A stretch of 64,000 bases of DNA from JALYTY01 sp964546935 (GCA_964546935.1 CAZJLJ010000003.1:28413-92412); one strand, 5' to 3'. Shown: positions 7,862 through 17,828, numbered from the stretch's first letter. Notes: generated by a model from the letters alone, not told the origin. Program-made: numbers and translations.

Positions 7862-10800
7862 TTGAGTCAGTTCGTTCATCTCCACGTCCACTCGGAATAC
7901 TCGCTGCTGGACGGCGCTTGCCGTGTAGACCGGCTTTGCCGCCGGGCCAGTGAGGACGGGTCTCCGGCAGTCGCGCTAACGGATCACGGCGTTATGTACG
8001 GCGCCATGGAGTTCTATTATGCCGCGCGTGACACGAAGCTAACCCCGATAATTGGTTGCGAAGCCTACATCGCGCCTCGTGGGCGGTTCGATCGGACGGT
8101 GCGAGACGAAGCACACGTTACGCTGCTCGCCGCCGACCTGATCGGTTACCGAAACTTAACGGCGCTAATCTCCAAAGGCTTCCTCGAAGGCTACTACTAC
8201 AAGCCGAGAATTGACCTGGATCTCCTCGCCGAGCACAACGACGGCCTGATCGTGCTCTCCGGCTGTATGTCCGGCTTGGTCGCCTCGCCGCTGCTGAAAA
8301 ACGATTACGAGACCTCTGTAAAGAATGCGAAAACCTTCGTAGACATCTTCGGAGACCGCTTCTACATCGAGGTCATGCGGCACGGGATGCCTGAGGAAGA
8401 CGTCATCAACACCGGGCTGGTAAAGGTCGCCCGTCAACTCGATATTCCGATCGTTGCGACGAACGACTCGCATTATCTCGAACAGCGAGATGCGCCCGCG
8501 CACGACGTGCTGCTTTGCATCGGAACCGGTAAAACCGTTGCAGACACCAGCCGCATGAAGTTTTACTCGGACCAGTTCTACGTAAAATCCGCGGAAGAAA
8601 TGTACGCGCTGTGGCACGATCTGCCGGAGGCGTGCGAAAACACCGTGAAGATCGCCGACCGGATCGACATAAAGATTCCGGAGAAGATCTTTCACTTGCC
8701 GCAGTATCCTGTGCCCCAGAAAACCGAAGCGGTTGAAGAGCCCACGGCCGAAGAGTATCTGCGCGAGATTTGCGAGCAAGGTTTGGTCGAGCGCTACGGC
8801 GCGGAACGAGCCGCGAATGATGAAGGGCTACGCGAACGGTTCGAGTACGAGCTCGGCATCATCAATAAGATGGGCTTCGCCTCATATTTCTTGATCGTTT
8901 GGGATTTCATCAAGTACGCGCGGGACCACGACATTCCGGTCGGTCCCGGCCGTGGCTCCGCCGTAGGTTCGGTTATAGCGTACTGTTTGAAAATCACCGA
9001 TCTCGATCCGTTGAAGTTCAGTTTGTTCTTCGAGCGCTTCTTGAATCCGGATCGTATCTCGATGCCCGATATCGACACGGACTTCTGTGTTGAACGCCGC
9101 GACGAAGTCATCGCGTACGTCACGGAAAAATACGGAAAAGAACGCGTCGCGCAAATAGTCACGTTCGGAACGATGGCGGCCCGTGCCGCAATTCGCGACG
9201 CGGGACGCGCTTTGGGTGTTCCATTGCCCGACGTCGACAAAGTCGCGAAAATGATTCCGTCGGGTCCGGGGGGTCTTTCCATCAGCGAGGCGCTCGAGCA
9301 AATCGCCGATTTAAAGCTCGCGTACGCGGGCAATCCCCAAATTCGCAAACTCCTCGAGACCGCAAAAGATATCGAAGGACTCGCGCGCAACGCGGGCACC
9401 CATGCCGCAGGCGTAGTTATCTCCGCGGGCCCGCTCATCGAGTATGCGCCGCTCGTGAAGTTCGGCGACGGCGGCGTGAACACGCAATTCGACATGGTAT
9501 GGGTCGAGAAAATCGGCTTGCTCAAGATGGACTTCTTGGGCTTGCGTAACTTGACGGTCATGAACAGCGCCGTTCAGGAAATCCGCCGCACCGTCAATCC
9601 GAACTTCGATTTAGCCGGGATTCCCGACAACGATCAACGCACGTTCGATATGTTGGGTCGCGGCGAAACAATGGGCGTGTTCCAACTCGAATCCGACGGG
9701 ATGAAGCGCGTTTGCATCGAGCTGAAGCCTTCGCGTTTCGAAGATATCATCGCGCTCGTTGCATTGTACCGTCCCGGTCCGATGGAGTGGATTCCGCAAT
9801 ACATCAGCAACAAACACGGACGTACGAAACCGACGTATTTGCATCCGAAACTCGAACCAATTCTTTCAGAAACTTACGGCGTGGCAGCGTACCAAGAACA
9901 GGTAATGCAAATGGCGCGCGACATCGCCGGTTTTACGATGGGTCAAGCGGACGAACTGCGCAAAGTTATGGGGAAGAAGCAGAAAGACAAAATCCCCGTA
10001 TATCGCGAGAAGTTTGTTACGCAAGCGATGGAAGTTTCGGGCATTACTCGCGACCTTGCCGAACAGATCTTCGCCTTTATCGAGCCGTTCGCCGGATACG
10101 GGTTCAATAAGTCGCACGCTGCGGCATATGGGTGGATTTCGTATCAAACCGCGTATTTGAAGGCGAACCATCCGCTGCAGTACCTAAGCGCGCTGATGTC
10201 GTCGGTAAAAGACAAGACCGACAAGCTTGTCGAGTACATCGATGAAGCGAAGAAGATCGGCATCCAGGTGTTGCCGCCGGACGTCAATGAGTCGCTCGTT
10301 GATTTTGCCGTGGTAGAAGGACATATCCGGTTTGGGCTGGCGGCAATCAAGGGCGTTGGCGAAGGCGCAGTGCAGAATATCATTGATGCGCGTTTGAACG
10401 GCGGCCCGTTCAAGGATGTTTTCGACTTGGCGAACCGTGTCGATACAAAACAAGCGAACCGGCGTGTCTTCGAAGCGTTGATTAAGTCCGGCTCGCTGGA
10501 TCAATTGCCCGGCAATCGTGCGCAAAAACTTGCCGCCCTCGATACAGCATTGGAACTTGCGGCGCACAAGGCACGCGAAACGGAGTTAGGACAGGTATCG
10601 CTCTTCGGGGATACCGAGGACCACACCACGACGCTGGCGCCCACTCTCCCGATAGTGGCGGCGCCGTCTAATCGCGAGCAGTTGGCATGGGAGAAAGAAA
10701 CACTCGGGATCTTTGTTTCGGGACATCCCCTCTCCGACATGCAGACGTTGCTGATACGGCAAGGCGCAACGTTGGTCAAAGACTTACGCAACGTTGAGGA

Positions 10801-11329
10801 CGATGCAGCGGTGACCGTTGCCGGAATGGTCACGAGCGTTCGACGAACGCTAACAAAGACGGGCCAGCAAATCCTGATAGCGCAGATCGAAGATACGAGC
10901 GGGAGTTGCGATGTGGTTGTGTTCTCGAAGATCTATCCCGTTGTACAACATCTGTTCAACGCAGATCAGATCGTCGTGGTGAAAGGGCGTCTGCGCTTAC
11001 GCGAACGTCCGGGAGCAACACCCGGCGAGGAGCCGCCGATCGAACTTTCCGTCAGCGCGAACGAAGTGACCGGCTTCGAACCGCCGGCGCGCGGTTTCGA
11101 ACCACGCGAAGTGCAAGGCTGGCACGTTGATGTAGCCTCGCGCGACCAGATCGATCGCTTAGCTGCACTCGTCGACGAGTGGCCGGGTGAAGCGGTGATC
11201 GTTCTGCACGCTCGGGGACGATCGCAGCATCTGGCACGAACGGTTGCGTCGGATCCGCGTTTGCGCGGCGAACTGGAGCGGATCTTCGGCCATGGAAACG
11301 TACGGGACGGCGCGGCGGAGCCGGTATGA
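7862..11329 (+). CDS. dnaE: DNA polymerase III subunit alpha
   Basis: This 1155-residue protein is the replicative polymerase, DnaE type. The PHP domain opens the protein (HLHVHSEYSLLDGA). The palm contains GPGRGSAVGS and the catalytic aspartates in PDIDTDF (402-408). A helix-hairpin-helix region and OB-fold (VTVAGMVTSVRRTLTKTG) lie near the C-terminus. Length is typical. The start is a TTG (MSQFVHLH), the only good start before the PHP motif. The last four bases form an ATGA overlap with hisD, so replication and histidine genes are coupled here. Confidence 0.97.
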   Translation: MSQFVHLHVHSEYSLLDGACRVDRLCRRASEDGSPAVALTDHGVMYGAMEFYYAARDTKLTPIIGCEAYIAPRGRFDRTVRDEAHVTLLAADLIGYRNLTALISKGFLEGYYYKPRIDLDLLAEHNDGLIVLSGCMSGLVASPLLKNDYETSVKNAKTFVDIFGDRFYIEVMRHGMPEEDVINTGLVKVARQLDIPIVATNDSHYLEQRDAPAHDVLLCIGTGKTVADTSRMKFYSDQFYVKSAEEMYALWHDLPEACENTVKIADRIDIKIPEKIFHLPQYPVPQKTEAVEEPTAEEYLREICEQGLVERYGAERAANDEGLRERFEYELGIINKMGFASYFLIVWDFIKYARDHDIPVGPGRGSAVGSVIAYCLKITDLDPLKFSLFFERFLNPDRISMPDIDTDFCVERRDEVIAYVTEKYGKERVAQIVTFGTMAARAAIRDAGRALGVPLPDVDKVAKMIPSGPGGLSISEALEQIADLKLAYAGNPQIRKLLETAKDIEGLARNAGTHAAGVVISAGPLIEYAPLVKFGDGGVNTQFDMVWVEKIGLLKMDFLGLRNLTVMNSAVQEIRRTVNPNFDLAGIPDNDQRTFDMLGRGETMGVFQLESDGMKRVCIELKPSRFEDIIALVALYRPGPMEWIPQYISNKHGRTKPTYLHPKLEPILSETYGVAAYQEQVMQMARDIAGFTMGQADELRKVMGKKQKDKIPVYREKFVTQAMEVSGITRDLAEQIFAFIEPFAGYGFNKSHAAAYGWISYQTAYLKANHPLQYLSALMSSVKDKTDKLVEYIDEAKKIGIQVLPPDVNESLVDFAVVEGHIRFGLAAIKGVGEGAVQNIIDARLNGGPFKDVFDLANRVDTKQANRRVFEALIKSGSLDQLPGNRAQKLAALDTALELAAHKARETELGQVSLFGDTEDHTTTLAPTLPIVAAPSNREQLAWEKETLGIFVSGHPLSDMQTLLIRQGATLVKDLRNVEDDAAVTVAGMVTSVRRTLTKTGQQILIAQIEDTSGSCDVVVFSKIYPVVQHLFNADQIVVVKGRLRLRERPGATPGEEPPIELSVSANEVTGFEPPARGFEPREVQGWHVDVASRDQIDRLAALVDEWPGEAVIVLHARGRSQHLARTVASDPRLRGELERIFGHGNVRDGAAEPV

Positions 11330-12612
11330 ACGTAATCGACGCATCCGACCGGCGGCGGCTTGTAGCGCTTTACCGCGGCGGCTGGAACCCGCCGCCGGAA
11401 CTCGCGCAGACAGTTGCGGCGATTCTCGCCGATGTGCGAAATCGGGGCGATGCCGCGCTGCTCGAATACACGCGGAAGTTCGACGATCCAGTGTTCGACG
11501 CATCGCGGTTGCGCGTACCGATTCCAATGCACGAAGGTGCGAAGACTCTTGTCCCTCCGGAGATAGCCGACGCGCTCCGCCTAGCAAAAGAACGTGTCGC
11601 GCGTTTTCACGAACGCCAGCGTCACGCAGATTTGGATTACGTCGACGCCGACGGAACGCGATACGGATTTCGATACCGGCCGCTCGATTCGATCGCCGCG
11701 TACGTACCGGGTGGCGCATCTTCGATGCCTTCGTCGGTTATTATGAGCGTCGTCCCGGCAAAGATAGCGGGGGTCGGCCGGACCATCGTGCTTTCTCCAC
11801 CGCAAGAGAATGGCCAAGTGCATCCCGCAGTGCTGTTTGCCTGCAGTCTTTGCGAGGTCGACGAACTCTATGCGGTCGGCGGTGCGCAAGCGATCGCGGC
11901 AGCGGCGTACGGCACCCAATCGATAGCGCCGGTCGACAAGATCGTTGGACCGGGAAATTTGTGGGTGACCGAGGCAAAGCGCCAGGTCTACGGAATCTGC
12001 GCGATTGACGGGCTGGCGGGACCGTCGGAAGTGCTCGTCGTCGCCGATGACGGCGCAAACAGCGAGTACATCGTTGGCGAATTGCTTTCGCAAGCGGAAC
12101 ACGATGAGCTCTCTCGCGTTGCCGTTGTTTCGGAATCTCGACCGCTCTTGGATGCCGTGGCGCAGTTGCTCGATACACTCGATGTAAAAACGTTGCCTCG
12201 CGGCGACATCATAAGTGAAGTGATGGCGCGCGCTTGCTACATCGTGCACGCGTCAAACCGCGACGAGGTCTTGGCGGTGATCGAAGCGTTTGCGCCGGAA
12301 CATTTGTCGCTGATGGTACGCGACCCCGAGCAATATTTGGCGCGGATACGGCGGGTGGGTTGCGTATTTATCGGCGACATGACGCCGGTCGCGTGTGGCG
12401 AATATTTGGCGGGTATTAACCACGTGCTTCCAACTTCCGGCGCAGCGCGCTTCTCTTCCGGATTATCCCTGAGTGATTTCATGCGAACCTTTAGCGTCGT
12501 CGAAAACTCACGAGATCGGATGATGCGAGATGCGCAACCTCTAGCCGCACTGGCGGACTTCGAAGGATTGCCGCAGCACGCACAAACGGCACGCATGCGC
12601 AGCGGTCTGTAA
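11326..12612 (+). CDS. hisD: histidinol dehydrogenase
   Basis: This 428-residue enzyme catalyses the last two steps of histidine synthesis, oxidising L-histidinol to L-histidine with two NAD and a zinc ion. Diagnostic segments include YVPGGASSMPSSVIM, GPGNLWVTEAKRQVYG, GLAGPSEVLVVADD, LSQAEHDELSRV with the zinc-ligand His, and the C-terminal HVLPTSGAARFSSGLS. Length matches the family. The start overlaps dnaE by 4 bp. No other his gene is in the window, so the pathway is scattered or hisD has been separated from it. Confidence 0.97.
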   Translation: MNVIDASDRRRLVALYRGGWNPPPELAQTVAAILADVRNRGDAALLEYTRKFDDPVFDASRLRVPIPMHEGAKTLVPPEIADALRLAKERVARFHERQRHADLDYVDADGTRYGFRYRPLDSIAAYVPGGASSMPSSVIMSVVPAKIAGVGRTIVLSPPQENGQVHPAVLFACSLCEVDELYAVGGAQAIAAAAYGTQSIAPVDKIVGPGNLWVTEAKRQVYGICAIDGLAGPSEVLVVADDGANSEYIVGELLSQAEHDELSRVAVVSESRPLLDAVAQLLDTLDVKTLPRGDIISEVMARACYIVHASNRDEVLAVIEAFAPEHLSLMVRDPEQYLARIRRVGCVFIGDMTPVACGEYLAGINHVLPTSGAARFSSGLSLSDFMRTFSVVENSRDRMMRDAQPLAALADFEGLPQHAQTARMRSGL

Positions 12613-12622
12613 CGTTAGCAGC

Positions 12623-13417
12623 ATGAAACTAGTTGCATTAGACCTTGACGGGACGCTGATCGGGCGAGATCTATTGGTGCGTCCGCGAGTAAAAGAAGCC
12701 ATTTCGCGAATGCTGGACGCCGGGGTCATCGGTTGCATCATCACCGGGCGAATGTATCGCGCTGCCGTTCCTTTTGCACGGGAGTTAGGCCTCACTGCGC
12801 CCGTGGTTTGTTATCAGGGCGCGGCCATAATAGACCCGGAAACGAACGAGCTTCTCCGCGATATTCCGTTGCCGCTCGAAGCGGTCGCTCGAATCGTTGA
12901 TATCGTTGAAGCCGACCGGATGCATTTGCAGCTTTACCGCAACGATGAGTACTACTGCGAGGAGCGCAATCGTTTTTCCGACCTGTACGCATCGCTTTCG
13001 GGCGTTCAGCCGGTGATAGTCCCGTCGCTGCGCGAGAGCTTCGCGTTCAGTCCGGCAACGAAAGCCGTGGTTGTTACCGATCCACCCGAAGCAACGGCAT
13101 ATGTCGAAAGAATGCGCGAGATGCTGGATGGCGTGGCTTACGTAACCCGCAGCTATCCGGAGTTCGTGGAATTAATCAATCCGGCTGTAGATAAAGGTGA
13201 AGCTCTTCGTTTCGTAGCGAAGCACGCCGGCGTGGACATGTCGGATGTTATTGCGGTCGGCGATTCGTGGAACGATGCGCCTTTGCTACGTGCAGCCGGG
13301 TTCGGCGTTGCGATGGGCAACGCACCGCCGGAACTACGCGCCGTGGCGGGCGCGATGGTCGGCGACGTTGCGAACGACGGGGTTGCGGAAGCGATAGAAC
13401 GGTACGTTCTCGCGTGA
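12623..13417 (+). CDS. Cof-type HAD-superfamily phosphatase
   Basis: This 264-residue cytosolic hydrolase belongs to the Cof/YidA group. HAD motif I is LDLDGTLIG (nucleophile in DLDGT), motif II lies in GCIITGRMY, and motif IV is GDSWNDAPLL. A C2-type cap occupies about 80-190. Such enzymes dephosphorylate sugar phosphates or nucleotides, or act as flavin-pathway phosphatases; the substrate cannot be read from sequence. It sits between hisD (10-bp gap) and ftsQ (GTGA overlap), an operon position that need not reflect function. Confidence 0.9.
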   Translation: MKLVALDLDGTLIGRDLLVRPRVKEAISRMLDAGVIGCIITGRMYRAAVPFARELGLTAPVVCYQGAAIIDPETNELLRDIPLPLEAVARIVDIVEADRMHLQLYRNDEYYCEERNRFSDLYASLSGVQPVIVPSLRESFAFSPATKAVVVTDPPEATAYVERMREMLDGVAYVTRSYPEFVELINPAVDKGEALRFVAKHAGVDMSDVIAVGDSWNDAPLLRAAGFGVAMGNAPPELRAVAGAMVGDVANDGVAEAIERYVLA

Positions 13418-14178
13418 GCTCCCGGCCCACGGCAAAACCGCGACGACGTAAGGTTTCCGCGGCATCGCGTCTGCGCCCGTTTTGGATTCTTATTGCGCTG
13501 GTTCTCATGGCTGCAGTAGCAGTAGGGTATTTCTTCGCAACGTGGCCCGCGTTACGTCCGCACGGCGTTGAAGTCAGCGGGAACCGCGTGGTTCCGACGA
13601 GTCAAATAGTCGCGAAGGCTGCTGTAGCCCCGAATCGCAACATTTGGCTTCAGAGCACCCGCGCAATGGCGGCACGGATTGAAGCCATTCCCTACGTTGA
13701 CGCGGCGTACGTTCATCGGCGGCCTCCCTCGACCGTAACGATCGGCGTTACCGAACGCGAGCCGTCTGCGATCGTGAACGCAAATGGTGAGAACGTGGTT
13801 GTAGACCGCGACTTACGCGTTTTACAAAATGCCGATAACAACGTCAAGCAATTGCCGCTCTTCAAAGTGGACCACATTAATGAATCTTTGCAGCCTGGAA
13901 CGTTTCTAAACGACGGCGTTTTACATCGTCTTCAAAACGACAACGAAATGCTGATTTCAGCGCACGTTACGCCGGATGAACTCGAATTCGACAAGTACGG
14001 TGAGCTGGTTGTAACGCTGCACAGCGGCGTGCGCCTACTCCTCGGCGACGACGAAGATTTGCAGAAGAAGATCCCGCTGATCGGTCCCATCCTCTCGCAG
14101 CTACAACGCGCGGGGCGCCCTATCGCTGCGATTGATTTGCGCGCGCCTAATACACCGATCGTACGCTACAAGAAATAA
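13414..14178 (+). CDS. ftsQ: cell division protein FtsQ/DivIB
   Basis: This 254-residue bitopic divisome protein links early and late division proteins. A basic N-terminus (TAKPRRRKVSAASRLRP) is followed by one transmembrane helix (about 25-45). Next come a POTRA domain (VEVSGNRVVPTSQIVAKAA, then WLQSTRAMAARIEAIPYVDAA) and the beta domain (GVRLLLGDDEDLQKKI). The start is the GTG that overlaps the HAD gene by GTGA; a longer in-frame extension lies inside the HAD gene and is rejected. Unusually, it is in a dnaE-hisD operon 15 kb from ftsA-ftsZ. Its 3' end overlaps the convergent epoxide hydrolase gene by 13 bp. Confidence 0.9.
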   Translation: MSSRPTAKPRRRKVSAASRLRPFWILIALVLMAAVAVGYFFATWPALRPHGVEVSGNRVVPTSQIVAKAAVAPNRNIWLQSTRAMAARIEAIPYVDAAYVHRRPPSTVTIGVTEREPSAIVNANGENVVVDRDLRVLQNADNNVKQLPLFKVDHINESLQPGTFLNDGVLHRLQNDNEMLISAHVTPDELEFDKYGELVVTLHSGVRLLLGDDEDLQKKIPLIGPILSQLQRAGRPIAAIDLRAPNTPIVRYKK

Positions 14179-15299
14179 ACGTCTTTGAAGAAGGCGCGGA
14201 TATCGTCCGCCAGCGCCTGAGGCTGTTCCATTGCCGCGAAGTGTCCACCGGCCGGCATTTCGGTCCAGCGCCGGAGATTGAGATACTTTGCAATGTGCGA
14301 GCGCGGCGGAAATGGGATCTCTGCGGGAAAATGAGCGATCGCGAACGGAACGGGTGATTTCGTATCCCATTTCGCTGAGGCCGTGTCCGGCCTTGCGTCT
14401 TTGTAAATTCGCATCGATGAGTAAATGGAATTCGTGAACCAATAAAGCGAGACGTTCGTCAACAGCTCGTCTTTCGTAAAGACCGATTCGATCCGGCCGC
14501 CGCTGCCGGACCACCCGTGGAATTTCTCAATAATCCAAGCCGCGAGGCCGGCCGGCGAATCGGACATTGAAAAACCAAGCGATTGCGGCTTTGTGCCCTG
14601 GATCAGCGTATATGCGCCTTCCTCGTCGGACCATTTCTGCCGGCGCTGCAGATACTCGCGTTCTTCGGGTGTGGCCGATTCCGGGGAAGGCTGTGGCAGA
14701 TACCGTGCCGGCACGTAGTTCAAGTGCACGGCGCGCACGCGATCCGGCAATCTCCGGCCTAACGCGGTGCCGACCCATCCACCCCAGTCGCCGCCTTGAA
14801 CGGCAAAGCGATCGTAGCCCAGAAGCTGCATGAGCTCTCCCCAAAGATCGGCAATGAAATGTACGCCCGCGCCGAGGTGCGCTTCAGAGAAACCGAACCC
14901 AGGCATCGATGGGATGACGAGGTCGAATGCCGGTTCGGATTTGGAATCCATCAGGATCCGCGCGAGTTTTTCGAATTCGTTTATGCCGCCGGGCCACCCG
15001 TGACAGAGCAACAGCGGAATGGCATTGGGCCGATTCGATCGCATGTGAATGAAATGGATGTTGACCCCGGATAACGTTGCGCGAAATTGCGGAAACGCAT
15101 TGAAATGGCGTTCTTGCTCGCGCCAATCGAATTGCGATTCCCAATACTCGACCAATTCGCGTAAGTACGGGTAACTGGTGCCGTCGGACCAGTCATCGAT
15201 GTGGGGCGGACCCGGCCAACGAGTGTTGTGCAGCCGCGATCGTAAATCGATTAACGCGCTCTCAGGAATCGCAACGGAAAACTCTTCCATGTAACGCAC
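14166..15299 (-). CDS. epoxide hydrolase (alpha/beta-hydrolase fold, EHN domain)
   Basis: This 377-residue enzyme resembles microsomal/juvenile-hormone-type epoxide hydrolases, which open epoxides to vicinal diols through a covalent ester. The N-terminal EHN region begins FSVAIPESALIDLRSRLHNT. The oxyanion motif HGWPG is at 100-104, the nucleophile Asp171 lies in GGDWGG, and the catalytic His is probably that of GGHFAAMEQP near the C-terminus. No signal peptide is seen. It stands alone on the minus strand and is probably monocistronic. Confidence 0.92.
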   Translation of the reverse strand: MRYMEEFSVAIPESALIDLRSRLHNTRWPGPPHIDDWSDGTSYPYLRELVEYWESQFDWREQERHFNAFPQFRATLSGVNIHFIHMRSNRPNAIPLLLCHGWPGGINEFEKLARILMDSKSEPAFDLVIPSMPGFGFSEAHLGAGVHFIADLWGELMQLLGYDRFAVQGGDWGGWVGTALGRRLPDRVRAVHLNYVPARYLPQPSPESATPEEREYLQRRQKWSDEEGAYTLIQGTKPQSLGFSMSDSPAGLAAWIIEKFHGWSGSGGRIESVFTKDELLTNVSLYWFTNSIYSSMRIYKDARPDTASAKWDTKSPVPFAIAHFPAEIPFPPRSHIAKYLNLRRWTEMPAGGHFAAMEQPQALADDIRAFFKDVYFL

Positions 15300-15328
15300 G
15301 AACCACTTCGAAGCGATAAAGCGTTTCG

Positions 15329-15361
15329 AAAAAAGAACGAGAGCCCGGTCAAGCCGGACTC
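15329..15361 (-). terminator. Rho-independent terminator after the small exported-protein gene
   Basis: Read on the minus strand, GAGTCCGG (15361-15354) pairs with CCGGGCTC (15348-15341), with one G-U pair, around a 5-base loop. The stem is followed by TCGTTCTTTTTT (T-run at 15334-15329). It lies just downstream of the minus-strand gene ending at 15392 and before the epoxide hydrolase start, so it separates those two units. Confidence 0.75.
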
Positions 15362-15391
15362 CCGCTCTGGTGTCGATAAGACGAAAAGGAG

Positions 15392-15685
15392 TTAGTGATT
15401 GCTCAAATCGAGATAGACCATCACCGCGCCTTTAATCAACGACAGCTTCAGTTGATCGCCCACTTTGGCTTTGGTGAAGTCCACCGAATCACGCCCGGCC
15501 GGGAGCGTCGTCTCCGTTCCGTTGTCCATTTGCACTTGAACGTGTTTGGAATCGACGATCTTCTCGACCTTAACGGTGTAGGTTCCGTCCGGGATTAGCG
15601 ATGGGTCAACGGCATTCGCCGCTAGAGCTGCGCCCGGCGCGGCTAGGGCCGCCACGAGAGCAAACAGGGTGATCGGTTTTTGCAC
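15392..15685 (-). CDS. small exported protein of unknown function
   Basis: About 97 residues from the GTG at 15685, which has GGAG five bases upstream; an ATG at 15703 has no such site. A Sec signal peptide (QKPITLFALVAALAAPGAALA) is followed by a compact beta-rich domain: DPSLIPDGTYTVKVEKIVD, then DNGTETTLPAGRDSVDF and GDQLKLSLIKG. The layout resembles small OB- or KOW-like exported domains, but no family was recognised. It ends at a strong terminator and follows the chemoreceptor gene in the same direction with a 17- to 35-bp gap. Confidence 0.72.
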   Translation of the reverse strand: MQKPITLFALVAALAAPGAALAANAVDPSLIPDGTYTVKVEKIVDSKHVQVQMDNGTETTLPAGRDSVDFTKAKVGDQLKLSLIKGAVMVYLDLSNH

Positions 15686-15719
15686 GGCTACTCCAAGAAG
15701 CATATTGATTTCTATTGAT

Positions 15720-17828
15720 TTAAGATGATAGCGCAAGGGCGCCGGGGTCTTCCAGGGCCTGCTGGCCCGTGGAACCGTCGGCGAAGGCCGACTGGCCTGT
15801 CTGAAATTGTCCCACAAGTTCGCGCAAAGCATTCGCCTGCGAGTGAACCTCGTCGGCGCTGGCGGCCATCCCCGCAACCGATTCGGAGTTTTTCGCTCCA
15901 AGATCACTGGACTGTTTGATACGTTGGCCCAGTCCGTCGATGGAAGCTTGTTGTTCCGTCGAGGCGCGCGCCACCTGAGCGGTGCGGTCCTCGATCTCCG
16001 ACACGCTTTCCAGGATCTGGTTCGACGTAATCGCCTGTTCGCGCATCGTCGCGGCAGCCTCGTGGGTCATGGCCCCCATTTGTTCGCTTGCTTTTGCGAG
16101 CTCTTCCGACGACCGCGCTTGTTCGGTCGTCGCAATGCTGATCTCGCTAACCAACTGCGCCACCTCGGTCACGCGCGTGCTGATCGTTTCGATCATCTGG
16201 GTAACGTTACGGGCGGACTCGGCGTTGCTCTGAACCAGCGAATTAGCGCGTGCGGTTCGCTCCAGAACCGCCGACGTGCGCCGCTGGATATCGGCCACCA
16301 GCTGTCCGATCTGCTTGGTCGAACTAGCCGAGTTCTCGGCTAGTTTTCGAACTTCGTCCGCAACGACCGCGAAGCCGCGACCGTGTTCGCCGGCGCGCGC
16401 CGCTTCGATGGCAGCGTTGAGCGCCAGCAGGTTGGTCTGATCTGCGATCTCTTCGATCAAGCCCAAGATCTCGCCGATTTGACGCGACGCGCCGTCGAGG
16501 TTCTGCATTTCGGAGACGACGTCGGCAACGGTATCGCTAATCGATCCCATGCCTTTCGAAAGCGCGAGCACTTCGTTGCGGCCTTCGCGTACTTGCTGAT
16601 CGGTTACATTCGATTCCGAACGCACGCGATCGGCATTGCCGGCAACCTGCACGATCGAAGCCGACATTTCTTGGGTGTTTGCCACGGCTTGTTCTACGAC
16701 CGTAGCAAGGTTGAGTAGATTTTGATCCATTTCTTGGATCGATGCGGTCATTTCCGCAACGGAACTCGAGATATCTGAAACGCGGCGCGCAACGGCTTCG
16801 GCGTTTTCTGCAACGCTTGCCGACGTGCCGGAAAGCTCTCCCGAGTATGAAAGCGCTTGTGAAAGCGCCGCGAGTTCTTCCCGTACGCGCGCGTCGACTT
16901 GCACGACGATCGCATTGCTTTGTTGCGACGCATTTTGCACGGTAACGGAAGCACGCTGAATCTGCAGGATCATCGAACTGAGGCGGTCCGCGAAATCGTC
17001 GATGGCTTGTCCGAGACGTCCCAGCAGATCGCTTCCGTGCCAATTCACGCGCTGAGAAAGATCGCCCGTCCCCATCGCTTCGAAGATTTCTACACAGCGG
17101 CCGATGCTCCGCAACACGATGCGGCGCAACCACTGACCGAGGGTAAAGACAAGAACGATGGCGGCGACCAGCGCAACGCCGAGAATTCCGTAGCCGAGGT
17201 TGCGCGCCGAAATCAGTTTTTCGTAACGATCGTCGGCGAGGCGATTCAATGCGTTCAGCATCGCTTCGCCGTCTTGATTTTGCTTTTCATATGCAACCGA
17301 TGACGGTCCATTGATTTGCTTCAATGCGTCGGCACGGCGGTTTTGCTGAAGGGAGCTGACTGCGGAAAGCGCTTGAAAATCATAGGCGCTGGCGCTGGTG
17401 CCGAACGTATCGACGAGCTTCCCGATCTCGTCGTGTCGCATCGCGCAGTTCGAAGCGGTATCGGCGTCCGCTGCCGGGGTCGCGCCCGAGGCGACGACCG
17501 GCTTCGGACAGAACAGCTCGGTCATCTTGCGCGCATCGTCGGGGAACTGTTTGACCAAGTCCTTTGCCAACGACAGCTGCGTGGCCGCGCGTCGCGGGTC
17601 CGTGCTGGTAGCGGCTTCCAAAGTGGCGGCTCGAAGACTGTCGGCGTCCGAGGCGACCTTGGCATATGCGAGCTGTCCCTTGACAACCTGGCTATGAAGG
17701 ACTTCGGCCTGGCTGGTGATGCCGTTCATGGCGAAGAGCATCAGGGGAACCATTAAGACGATCACAAGGATCACAAGGCCGAAAGCCATTGTGAGCCCAC
17801 GTTCAAGACTCGTGCGGCGTGCTTCCAT
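15720..17828 (-). CDS. methyl-accepting chemotaxis protein
   Basis: About 702 residues from the ATG at 17828; an upstream TTG at 17870 would add 14 residues, and neither has a clear ribosome site. One transmembrane helix (AFGLVILVIVLMVPLMLFAM) opens the protein, then a periplasmic helical domain. A second helix (YGILGVALVAAIVLVF) and a HAMP domain follow. The long cytoplasmic coiled coil has the invariant hairpin tip (EEIADQTNLLALNAAIEAAR, then GRGFAVVADEVRKLA) that contacts CheA and CheW. No che genes are nearby, so it may serve pilus-based movement or a distant chemosensory array. Confidence 0.93.
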   Translation of the reverse strand: MEARRTSLERGLTMAFGLVILVIVLMVPLMLFAMNGITSQAEVLHSQVVKGQLAYAKVASDADSLRAATLEAATSTDPRRAATQLSLAKDLVKQFPDDARKMTELFCPKPVVASGATPAADADTASNCAMRHDEIGKLVDTFGTSASAYDFQALSAVSSLQQNRRADALKQINGPSSVAYEKQNQDGEAMLNALNRLADDRYEKLISARNLGYGILGVALVAAIVLVFTLGQWLRRIVLRSIGRCVEIFEAMGTGDLSQRVNWHGSDLLGRLGQAIDDFADRLSSMILQIQRASVTVQNASQQSNAIVVQVDARVREELAALSQALSYSGELSGTSASVAENAEAVARRVSDISSSVAEMTASIQEMDQNLLNLATVVEQAVANTQEMSASIVQVAGNADRVRSESNVTDQQVREGRNEVLALSKGMGSISDTVADVVSEMQNLDGASRQIGEILGLIEEIADQTNLLALNAAIEAARAGEHGRGFAVVADEVRKLAENSASSTKQIGQLVADIQRRTSAVLERTARANSLVQSNAESARNVTQMIETISTRVTEVAQLVSEISIATTEQARSSEELAKASEQMGAMTHEAAATMREQAITSNQILESVSEIEDRTAQVARASTEQQASIDGLGQRIKQSSDLGAKNSESVAGMAASADEVHSQANALRELVGQFQTGQSAFADGSTGQQALEDPGALALSS

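Noticed and set aside
15704..15907. N-terminal extension of the small exported protein
   Set aside because: The extension overlaps the chemoreceptor's 3' end in another frame and would place the signal peptide internally; the GTG at 15685 has a GGAG site.
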